Shown here: piece by piece, positions 12,701 to 24,700 of the stretch
Layout of the letters: each line of letters begins with the position of its first letter
How positions within the stretch are numbered: position 1 is the stretch's first letter
Source of the DNA: Amborella trichopoda
Lineage: Eukaryota > Streptophyta > Magnoliopsida > Amborellales > Amborellaceae
NCBI RefSeq assembly: GCF_000471905.2
Contig: NW_006494856.1
Location: forward strand, 1,026,241-1,090,240
Direction of reading: 5' to 3'
DNA: 64,000 nucleotides
Notes under the pieces: generated by a model
Seen by the model: the letters and a program-made list of their open reading frames with translations, nothing else
Databases searched by the model: none
Told to the model about the DNA's origin: nothing
Translations under genes and position numbers: made by a program

Positions 12701-15700
12701 ACTGTGTAAAAGTTTTGCTTGTTTTGTAATTTTACATGTACTTGATCTGAAAACAAATTCCTTGCAGAAACCTTCTTCATTTCTATTAGTGTTTTTGGTT
12801 GTAAGAATTGACTTAAAACATGATAATTGCAAGTTGGGGATGAGCTCTGATTCTACTGAGCTATAATTCTGTGCTCCATGCTATTGTTAACCATGTTCAT
12901 CATTTCTTACTTCAATTTTCTTTATACTGTACTTCATTGGATCCATTAAGGGTTAGTGCTTTAACATGGGCATGAGTTTAATGTGTTTGTCTAAAGCATC
13001 TGCATACCTTTGCTCTAAGAAAATAGTGAGGAAAGACTAGGTTTAATTAGTAGGCAGTTTTGATCTCTAGTTGGTCAGAGTTTCCTGGTATTCCATTTTT
13101 TTTTTTTTAAGTTTGTTTCATGGTGCCTACATTGAATACGACTCTCATCTCCCCCTAGAGTCCGGACCCACACCATAGGCAGGTCCATCCTCCTTTAAAC
13201 CTCTTCATCCATCCTTCTCTTATTCTAAACACTTTTTTCACTCTCTCTTTTAACCCATATACCCATCTTTCAGAAGCTTCTTGACTAGCTAACAGGATTG
13301 TCAATGAAACCTACAAATTTTTATGTTAGGAAATTTGTTTATCTAATCTTAATTCACAGAAACACTTAGGGGAGGTGCCCTTGAAGGACTGCTTTAGTAG
13401 GCTATTTTCCATGAGCTGTCACCTAAGGGTTGTCATGAGAGCATTATTTTGTGGGAGGAACAGCACCTAAGGTCAAGGTTATTGTGCAGAAGCATCTATT
13501 TAAACAGTCCCCTTTTTTCGTTCTCTTCTTTTTTGCAGTTAGTGCGTGATATGTATTGAGCTGCGAAGGAGCTGCACTGTACACTTCTAGTTTTCTTGTA
13601 TTGAGCTGCGAAGGAGCTGCACTGTACACTTCTAGTTTTATTAACCAAGTTATCTCTTATAATTGAAAACTTCTTTTGGAAGCAATGGTGTATCTTTGTT
13701 GCTAGTATGTATTTTTCCTACTTGTACACGCTCCATGGTTTAAACATCATAGCCTCTTGGTTTCCTATTTATATTATGCTTGATTTCTTACCATAGATTT
13801 ACGCGTTGAGAAAAATAGTGATGCTTGATTTTTTACAATAGATTTAAGATATCTGAATTTCACCAGGAAAATTTCATTTTTCTATATGTGAATGTTTCAT
13901 GCTTCTGCACACATGCATGCAATTTATGTTCATGTTTTTGAATAGGCAGAGGTCTCAATGTATAATCCTTGAAAAACCATTTTAATTACAAGAATCATTT
14001 TATGCATATTGAATGTTATTGTAGTTTCAGAATGCAGGGCAAAAGCAAGGTTCGCCAGACCAAGAGCAAAATTCAATGCTCCAAGTAATTTGTAGTCAAC
14101 GTGATCGGTTTCGAAAACGGTTGAGGGAAACAGAAGAGGCAAGTTTGTACTGTTATCTAACTAATATTGTTTTGAAATGCGCAAAGTTTCCATATGGCCT
14201 AAGAAAATGATCCTTGTTACATAGTTTTGCTTCTATGTTTCCTTTTTTCGGTTTTTGTGATTGTATTAACTGATAGGACTCAATATGCTCCAGGAACTAA
14301 GACAGCTAAGGGAGAAAGTCAGTGTAGTAAATGTGGAACTCGAGAAGTCTAAATCAGATAATGTGAAGCTCTATGAGAAGATCCGTTTTGTCCAGGATTA
14401 TAACAAAGAAAGGCCAGTATCCAGGGGATGGAAGAAGGTCTGGATAGAATTACTTTTGTTGATTACTCCTAACATGTGTTATATGTCACATTTTCTTATT
14501 AACTTGTCTTGGCTTCAGCGTTCTGAGGATATAGAGAGTGGGTTTGGTTCAGATGTTGAATCCAAGTACAAGAAACTCTATGAAGATGACATAAATCCTT
14601 TCGCTGCATTTTCCAAAAAGGTACTTGTTAACATTTGGTTATTTGTTGGCTTGGTTTACATATGTATATTGACAGAATTAGAATGTCCCATGTGTTCTAT
14701 GGACAATTTGATACTTTGAGTAGTTTTATGGTTCATTTAGATGGAAAGATAAATGTGGGGAGTGACCACTATTTCAGGTACAAGTTGTTGAAGTGTCTGT
14801 ATATGTAGAAATCTATATATTTGGTGTTCATAGATATTTATGCAGGGGCATTTTGCCCCTTCTTACGTAGATATAGTTTTGTTTTATTGGCTAAATAGCA
14901 GGGGTTTGGTCCCTAGCTGTTTAATGCAAAAGAATGTGTATATGAAGTCACGGACTGTAATCTTGCTAGAAGGGACGGAGGCTCCCATAATAAAACTGGG
15001 AATGGAAAATGAAGACCCTCTTTATGCTCGTGCAACTGTGAAGGTCTGAAATGATCTGGCTTCAAATAATACCACCATATGCACATAGAAGTGGTTATGC
15101 AGTGTAGGTAATGGTTCATTTGTACCATGATCTGCCCGAATCAAGATCAATGACACAGGAATCTGGAATTTGGAATATAAAGACCCTCGTAGATGAACCC
15201 GCTTGAGCGAAGGACTGCTGATCTAACATGCATGGGCATGCAAGTGGAGACCAAATGAGGCTTGTGTAACTGGCAGCCTGATTCCCTTCTCCGCGAATGT
15301 GTCCACACTGAATGGATTGGAATGCTCCTTGGGTCTTGCCAATGTTTGCAACTGAGTGGTAGAATTTCCAGCCTGATGATATCGAATTTTGCACCAATTA
15401 ATTGCTACTAGTGAGTTGGATTCAACTAGAATTCGGTCATAACCATGTGGTGATGTGGAGGCTGGTTTGATGGTTCTATTTCCAGGTAGTTGTTGTAGCT
15501 TTCAGCTCAAGTTGCAAAGCAAAGCAAAACCTGCCCAAGTTGGTCCCTAAGGTGTGCCCTCCAAATCCGAAGTGGTATAACCTAGTGGCAGCATGTTTGT
15601 TGGAAGTGGGAGCAGGGGCAAGGGTTTGTCCCACACTTAAAAGTTCTCTTCCTCAAGATCATATTGGATTGCTGGTCTAGAGCGTCTTATAGAGAAGACA

Positions 15701-18700
15701 CTCTCCTTAAGTGTGAGTAGGATCAAGATAGCCTTTGAGATGGCTATACTATAGACAAGGACAACTCCTACATTATAATTAATTAATCAATTATTGAGAA
15801 TCAGTCATATACTTCATGTCTGCTGTATTTCTTGAATTATAACATAAATCAGTCCCATTATTGAATTAAACATTAACATGTGGAGTAATCCCCTACTTAA
15901 TGTAGCAGGGGATCATATTATATTAATTTGAAGGTTGAGTGAAAATCAACTTGTTTGTAGCTTCTATTGAATGTTTTTATAAAATCAGTAGGTGGCACCT
16001 GGGTTGCCACTTGAAGATTGAGGTCGACCAAACCAGCAAACGCTATATGTTCATATACCAATGAAACAACCAACGGAACGCCTTCCACCTAGGGGGTCAG
16101 GATGCCTCGGCTTGGAAAAGGTCGCCCTTTTTAGGGTGGCCCAAACCCTAAAAATCTCAAAAAAGAAAAAGAGATCTTCGATGGATTTCTTTAATAGAAA
16201 AAGAGGTCTGAGACAAGGAGATCCTTTACCCCCTACTTGTTTTTGCTATTCATGGATTTCTTTAGTAGGCAACTAGACCAGGCTATGTTGCAGGGATTGA
16301 TACCCGGAGACTTCCCCTTTGGCTGCGACTATGGGATTTTTCACTTATTTTATGCTGACGATTCCGTAATTTTCTGCAGGGCTTCCTATGCATCTGCCTC
16401 TGCAATAAAGACGATTGTCACTAATTTGGAGAATACTCCTGGCCAAATGTTAAACTCTACAAAAAGCAAGGTTTTCTTCTTTAGGGTTCCACAAGGCAGT
16501 CAAGCATGGATCTCGAGAAAGATGGGGTTCAGTGAAGGTTCCTTATTGGTGCATTATTTGGGGCTACCTTTGTTTCATGGACATTTTCGACATAGTTATT
16601 GTCAAAGCCTGGTTGGAAAGGTGATCAGTAGGATAGGTACATGGCAAGCCTTATGTTTATCTTAGGCAGGACGTCTTCAACTGCCTAAGTCAGTCCTCAG
16701 TGCTTATGCTATTTTCTGGATACTATCTTTTATGTTGCCAAAGAAAACCTGTAACATGATAGAAAGGGGGTTCATCTTGTTAATGGGAGGACAATTTGCT
16801 TTCCTCAGACGGAGGGAGGGCTGTGGGTGAGTGAAATGATAGACTTCAATATTGCAGGCATGATGAAGCCGACATGGAGGATTTTATTAAATCCATCTTC
16901 TTTATTTGCTCGGTTCTTCAAACACAGGTATTTCAGATTGTGTTCCATTTGGGATTCTGTAGCTAAGAGGGACCCTTCTCATGCTTGGAAGGGCATTTAT
17001 ATCGGTGGATTTCCTGTTGGATCCTTGGCGATCAGTGTAGTCAATCCGGGACTCTTTAGATGCAAATGGACGGATGGATTTGAGGGAACTTGAAGGGTAG
17101 AAGGTTTCGGAGTTTATTGATGGTAACCCACAATCATGGACATTGCCTTCACATCCTTCAACTTTACTGAATACTATATGGGTTATGGGGTGATGTGGAG
17201 CTATATACTCTTCCCTTGCAGCCTAAGGATGATTCATTGGTATGGGCTCATTCTGCCAATGGAACTTTCTCAATCATATCAGCATGGAACTTCATTCAAT
17301 ATAAAAGTTCATCTCAGCCCTTATTTCGTGCTCTTTAGTCTTCAAAATATCACCCTCGGGCTAAGTGGTTTTCATGGTTAGCTATGCATAATAGGTTGCC
17401 AAATTCATCCATATTTCAACAGCGAAGTATACACATGGCTACTATTTGCCCTTCTTGTAGAAACAACGAGGAGAATTTATGTCACCTCTTGTTTTACTGT
17501 CCCTTTTCCCTGGCTGTTTGGCGATCTTTAGCTTGGCAGTGTGGCAGGAGATTTGTGCCTGGTACTACGGTCCTGGATAATCTTCGTCGGTGGTTAGCCT
17601 TCAAATTCAGATCATAGGGGTCACTTGACATTTGGACGGCTATTTTTTCGCAACAATCTGGTATCTATGGGAGGAGCGGAACAGACGATTCTTTAGATCT
17701 AACGCTCTAAAGGAGCAGGTTGTAATTCGTATTATTACACATGTCAAGGCTCTAGCAGAAGTTAAAAAATGGGCCTTCCATTTGTCAAAAAAGGCGGTTA
17801 TTGAAAACTTACAGATCAACTGGCTCCAGCAAGGAGCCAAAATCCTCAATCCCAGTAGCATGGTCATCTCCTATTCAGTGTTAAAGTTGAATATTGATGG
17901 TGCGTTCTTGTACAATTCTGGTTTCGTAGGACGGGGTGGGGTCATAAGAGATAGCAATGGTGGATTTGTGGCAGCGTTCGCTAAACACTTTGGAGTTGTA
18001 TACTCTTAGAAGGTTCCAACCCCTCCTTTGTTGTTGTAAAGCCCCTAGCGAAATGAATTTTTTTGTGAGGTAGCTGGTGCATAGACTCCTATAGTCGTAG
18101 ATAAATGAGAAATTTCTTCACTCTTTTCTATGTTCTTGTCCTATGATAAAACCAGAAAAGTTGCTCTGTTTTCTCTCTAGCACAAAAAGAAATGTTATCT
18201 CGCCCACAATTTTCATCTATTTTCTTCTTTTATCTCTCATATTATGCTATCCGAACTTGTCATGGACTTTCATAGTCATGGGGGTGCTTCTTGAGCTTCT
18301 TTCTTTAAATAGGCGGTGGAAATGTAGTGCCTTTTCAGAGGGTAGTTGCTTGATCTCTGTCACTCTCTCTGGTTCACAAGTGCTAGCATGGGTAAGTTAG
18401 ATTACCCAAAGCTCTTATATGTCACATTGGGAAGACGAGGAAATGAAAACAGTTGTTTGCAGAAGAAAATTAGGCATAGGGGAAGGGGCAAGGGAAGCAG
18501 TTGCTTGTCATAGAAGCTATGGGTAAGTCTTTACACATCTCATGGTTTTACTTTTGTCCAGCACAATACAAAAGCAAAAGCTTCATTAGTGAAAACAAAT
18601 GACATAAAATGCTCTTTAGTTTGGAGAGAACCTTTTTCTTTCGAAGTCATTTACTCAAGTAAGCAACTGCTGAATTGGTAAACAGGCTGAGTCTACAAAA

Positions 18701-21700
18701 ACGTGTTGGTGCACATAGCCATCAAATTTCTCTTAGCTGCACCTCTCATGCTATGCTCTATGTTCTTCATTTCAGTTCTCTTGATGAAAATGTCACTTCT
18801 ATATCTTGTTTTGGGAGTTCAGAGTATGAAATGAGAGTTTACTTATGAAGTTATTTCGACAGATGTCATTCAAGAGTGGTATTTGCAGTGCTTTGTTTTT
18901 TTTTTACTTTTTCTTGCCTTTCTCTTTGTTTTCATGGTTACCCTTACATTCTCTCTCTCCTCCCTCTCTCGCTCTCTCCTCTTTCTCTCTCTCTAAGGCG
19001 ATGTTAGAAAATGCACCCGCTTTGCCGCCTAGGCTGTCCAACCAGTTGAACGAAGGGCACAACCGCACAAATTAGGGCAAAGGTGTGGTACCAAGGCAGT
19101 TGTCACTAGGCGCCACCTAGGCAGCACCTTTTGGCATCGCTCAAATTGGCGGAAAAAAATCCTCATTATAGGGTAAGAAACGTAATTGTCATCCTCTAAA
19201 GAGGGGGGAAAGGTTTTGGGGGGCATTATGAACCCCCAAAACGTATTTTGGTTGTTAGAGAGAGAAAAATACCCCAAAAACAAAATTCTAAAATTTTCTA
19301 GAATTTTTTATTTCTTGCAAAATCAAAAAACAATCAATCTGATACTTTTTGTGGGTCGAATTGATTGTGAAAGAAGACTTTTGGCTCTTGCGGAGCATCG
19401 ATTTGAGCCAAGATCTAGTGCATATCAAAAAGGTTCATTATTTCAAATTTTTGGTTTATGGTTTGTATGATATTTATGAGTATTTGGTTGACTGGTTTTT
19501 ATCCCTCTTCTTTGGTTTTTTTCCTTATAAATTAGTTCAAGAACTTCAAGTGTAGGATTGCATGTTTGTTCTTGTATTCTTGATTGAAAAAGGTCCAAAT
19601 GATGAATAATGTGTATTTCTTTGTTTGGTTGGATTTTTTCTCGTATTTTTATTTTGCGTTTATGCTTGGACTGGTGAGGCCAAATTCCATAATGGGTTTT
19701 CATTTGTGTTTAAAGGCATTTTACTAAGATGGGGCAACCTAATCTTACTAAAATCTCTTAAACATAATCAAATTTGTTTATTTCTCTTTAATTTCTTGTT
19801 CTTGTATTCTTCATTGAAAAAGGGCCAAATGACCAAAATGTGTATCTCTTTTTTTGTTTGGATTTTTTCTTGTATTTTTCTTTTGAGTTTATGTTTGGAT
19901 TGGTGAGGCCAAATTCCATAATGGGTTTTTGTTTGCGTTTAATGCCATTTTACTAAGATGGGGCAGCTCAATCTTATTAAAATCTCTGAAACATAATCAA
20001 ATTTTATTTTTTCTGTTTAATTTTCTTGATTGGTTTCTTGTTCTTGTATTTATATTTTTTTTGAAGTTAATGACTTAATTTTTGGATTGATTCCCCATAA
20101 TCCATTGTGGGTTTTTCTTTGTGCTTAGTGGTATTTTACTAAGAGTTGGTGACCTAATCGTATTAAAATACCTGGAACTTAATTGAAATTGGTTTTTTTC
20201 TATTTAGTTTTCTTGTTTGGTATCTTACTCTTGTATTTTTTTTTTTTTGAAGATAATGTTTTGGATTCGCGCCCCATAAGCCATAGTGGGTTTTTCTTTG
20301 TTCTTAGTGGCAGTTTACTAAGATTGGGTAACCCAATCGTATTAAAATCTGTCACTTAATCGAAATTGTTTATTTCTATTTAATTTTCTTGTTTGGTTTC
20401 TTGTTCTTGTATTTTTTTTAAGTAAATTGTATTTTGAATGAAATTTAAATTTGTTTTCACTTTTTTGATTAGGTGAAGATTTCTTCTTTTACTACTAGCA
20501 AATAATCTGATCAGGGGTGGAAATATGGCTTGTGCCCTAATCCTAATGATAAGATATGTGTGGAGTGCAAATTTTGTAAAAAGTACTACGATGTATTAGT
20601 AGGTTGAAGAAACATTTAGCTGGTATGAGAGGGGATGTGGCCCCATGTACCCAAGTTCTTCTAGAAGTTAGGAGGGAGAGGATTATGTAGGATGGATCAG
20701 AAACAAGAAGGAAGCAGCAAAGAGAAAATTTGAAGATATCACTAGGTCAGTTGATATTTGGGGAGATAGAGTGGATGATGAATTAGCTCAAGAATGGGGC
20801 TCTATTAATATGCTATTGGATCTTGGGCAGAGAAGATCTATAACATGCAAAGAAATTTCCCTAAATCCATTTCCTTTTGTTCTGTTGTATTCTTTTCTGT
20901 TTACAATCTAGTTTTGCAACTGAGAAATATATATGAGGGCTAATTTTTAGTTTTATTGTTTCATTTATTGATCTGCAAGGCTTTTTATATTAAGTTCATG
21001 TGCTTTTACATGATTGACTTTCCAGTTTTGTCATGTCTCTTGAAGCTGGTTTTTTGTTATTCATGAATTCTTGACTTTCCTCTGCAGTCTCATGTTTCAT
21101 CGTCTTTTAGGCCTATCAATTTGTTCCTCTATGTAGTGCAGTTGTATATTTAGTTATCAATTGCTTTAACATATCAATGTCTAATTCATTCATATTGAGT
21201 TGGGGCACATTCGCTCATTGAGATCTTCATATTGAAAATAGGAAAAGGAACAAAGGTACAAGGAACTCGGTATCCGGGATAAAATCACACTTAGTAGCGG
21301 TCGTTTCCTCTTGGGCAACAAGTATGCTTTCTCTTATTGCCTTTTTCTCGTGCATCATGTGTATATTGCTATGGCTTCATTTCTCTCTTGCTGTACAAGT
21401 AGTATGCTTTTTCTTATTGCCTTCTTGATGTGCATCATATGCGTATTGTTTTCCTCCCTTGTTATAGAAATCACACTATCATCATCATTTTGTCCTTTTC
21501 TGAATTAATTGGGGTCGGCTATGGAAATCACTTTATATTGTTCTTAAAAATTTCTAAGTTGTATCACATTATATGTCAATTTGCATGTTCTCTATCAGTC
21601 CTTTCTTTTTCTATTTCCTGGTTCTTTTGTTTTAGAGAGGGAGGGAGACCCGTGGGGAGGTCGGGGGGTGTTAAACTTGCATATGTGGTGTGTATATTAT

Positions 21701-24700
21701 TTGGCCAAGTGCTTTTACTTGTTGAGTTCCATGAATTTCTTCTATGCTCTAGTTATTTCTCTCGTTTTCTAGATCTTTCTTTTATCCCTCCTTATGAACC
21801 CGAGCAATTTTGCACAGTTCAAGGGATTCATTTTTAACTAATGAACTTCGAGATCTTGTAAATGAGTAGCATGATCTTTGGATTTAACCACTAGATCATC
21901 AATGTAGAATTTCACTATATTGTGCACGATTTCCTTGAAGATAATAGTCATTGCCTCATTAATGTGTAGTGCAACATTTTTTGAGCCCAAAGGCATTACT
22001 TTGTAGCAGAAAATGCCTTTCAAACCTTGTAGCGGAAAATGTCCCTCGAGGTTCAAAAGGCAGTAAGATCTTCATCTTCTGGGGTCATTCTGATTTGATG
22101 GTACCTTGAATACCCATCCATGAAGGAGAAGGCCTTGCATGCTACCGTAGAGTCTATCATGACCTCCATTGTTGGAAATGGGAAATCGTACTTTGATTAT
22201 GTGGCATGCTAGTCTCTAGAATCAATATAGATTGGAACTTGGCCATTCTTCTTCTTTACTGACACTATATTTGCTTTCCACTTCGTGTGTTTCACATCAC
22301 GGATGAGTATTGCGGTGAGGAGCTTGTCGACCTCCGATTCTATTTTAGGGGCAATCTTTGGTTATGGTTTACTGGATGTTGTTGTATTGGCACTGCCTCC
22401 GAGTCAAGTGCTAGCTTATGGATAGCTACCTTAGGGTCTTACCTAGACATCTCATTGTTTGTCCTCACAAAGACGTCACTATTTTCTTGAAGGAAGGCAA
22501 CATACTAGTCTTTTTTTTTTCTAGGATCAGCGATGCGCTAGCAAGGTGGACCTTGGATCACCCTTGCCTGCCAAGTCTATTTCAACAAGTACATGTTCGG
22601 TAGCCTGGCCACCCTCCTCAAGTTGTTGTGGATTGGCCTCTACTTCCGTGATGGAGATTTCCTCATTACCTGAGTCATTTTCCTTTAATCGATGAGAAGT
22701 TGCGTTGCAGCTTGATGAATAGTGGGCCAATTTGAGTTTTCGATCAAATGGAGTTTATTAAAGGTACGTTTTAGGTCATCATCCTTTGTAGACCAAATGG
22801 GGGTGCTTTTAGAGTCATCACCCATATTGGACTGATTTAGGATAAGTTTAACGTTTTCAACCCCTTTAGACTTGATGGAGGAGCTTTGGAGTCATCACCC
22901 ATATTAGATTGTTTAGGATAAGTTTAAGGTCTTCACCCCATCTAAGCCAAATAGGGAAGTTTTTAACGTCATCACCCATATTGGACTGGTTTAGGGTAAG
23001 TTTAAGGTCTTGACCCTGTTCAGACTAAATGGGGGACGTTTTAAAGACATCACCCCTATTGGACTATTTCGAGTTGCTTTCAATGTCATCACTCGTTTTA
23101 GGCATAGCCATCTGGTTATTATTTTCTTGGGATGGTCCACTAGGGAAGATTTGGATCATGTTAGCTGAAGTAGGCATTGATTTCCTTTGATTGATAGACA
23201 TAGTTTGATGCGGTCTTCTTTGGTTTTGTCATAACAACCAGGGTTCAAGGCTATCCTATGGCCTGATTATGGCTATATTTGTGGCCAACCTCCTCAAACG
23301 CTTGAAATGGGGTAGTAGTCCTCCTTTTCCTAAACCTATAGTTCATATACTAGGATTGTGTTCTCATCACCTATTGGCTGCCTTTGGTAGCCTAATAATG
23401 AACTCTTGTAGTGGACTGTGGGTCATGGGAACTATTGGGTCAGTTTGAGAAAGTGAGTGTGAGACATAGTCACTAGTAGAGATGGAATGCCTCAATATAT
23501 TCGCATTTTCCTTAATGAAGTTGGATCTGATTTTTATCAAAATAATTTTAAAATAATTAATTGTGTTAAATGATTTTTAGAATATTTATATGAATTTTTA
23601 AAAGGCTCTGAATGTTTTATTTTATCAAAATTAATTTTCAAATTAGGTCAAATCGAATTTTTATGTATTTAAATATCTTGAGGGAAAGGTAAAATATTTA
23701 TGATTTTCTAAAAATCAATTTATTAATTTAAAATTTAGTTAAGATTATGGGGGCCCAAGATTTAATGCGGCCCACCACATTAGAACCACTTATGTGGGGT
23801 GTGGGGCCCACTTGTTTCATCCATAGGTGGGGCGTCCCACTCTTTCCTATTTCATAGATGGTGTGGCTTGTCCATGAATCCACCTAGGTGATTTGAAATT
23901 TAAAATAGAATGTTATATGAAATAAGCATGATTGTTTTCAAAACCAACAGAGTCTAGGGCTGGGAAGGGTTCCACCTTCAAAGAAAACTTCAACTTCTCA
24001 AAGGGGCAATCAAAACCTGGAGCTCCCAATTGCCAGGGAGCTTCCGTCCCCCAAAGAGGCGATTCTTCTCACCATTCGGCAATGGGACTCCGCTGAAGAG
24101 CTCCAGAGCCTCTCCTCCTCAGAAAGGGCAACTCGATCTCAAGCAAAATTAGAGTTCCAAAATCTTCTTAGAAAAAAGGAAATCGTCTTGGCTCAGCGGT
24201 CTCGAGTCAAATGGCTCAGACATGGAGACCAGAATATTGCGTTATTTCATAAAATTACCAACTGCAGAAGGCGAGCTCATTCAATGTCCCAGCTTAAAGT
24301 TGGGAAACAAATTCTGGACCAACGGCCCCAATAGAATGTGCCATTATCAAATTTTTCCAGAATCTCTAAAAGGCTCCCTTTGGGTCCATGCCAAAGATGG
24401 CGGACCTATCTTTCCTAACCATTCCCCCTCACTCAGCTGAATGGTTTGATCGTCCCTTCGATGAAGTAGAAATGCTCAATGCTATTTCTGAACTTGGCCA
24501 AGACCAGACTCCAGGGCATGATGGCTTTCCAATAGCCATATTTAAAGCATTTTGGCCCTCGATGAAACCTGATATCATGGCCTTCTTCCTTGAATTTCAT
24601 ACTAATGGGGTAATCCGTTGGGCTATGAGCACGACTTTTATTGCCTAGATTCCGAAAATCAAAGGGCAGAGGAACTCAAAAGATTTTAGACCAATTACCT

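Larger units (their letters stand above)
10104..14030. other. 3.9-kb CASP intron with an L1 fragment
   Basis: Donor GTACTT, acceptor GTTTCAG. An antisense L1 LINE fragment occupies about 10,600-12,520. The remainder (10,104-10,600 and 12,520-14,030) is AT-rich noncoding sequence with a 45-bp duplication (13552-13641) and a short inverted copy of L1 sequence at 13272-13295. Confidence 0.85.
14621..21241. other. 6.6-kb CASP intron holding L1 and hAT remnants
   Basis: Donor GTACTT, acceptor AAAATAG. Contents left to right: noncoding sequence to about 15,100; an L1 RNase H piece on the minus strand; unexplained sequence 15,461-16,179; an L1 piece on the plus strand to 18,009; noncoding sequence 18,010-19,564 including a CT-rich tract near 18,950; a tandem array 19,565-20,415; a hAT fragment 20,506-20,870; and plain intron to the acceptor. 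Confidence 0.85.

Noticed and set aside
15597-16036. Solo LTR beginning TGTTGG between the two L1 pieces
   Set aside because: No CA end with a matching 5-bp duplication could be placed.
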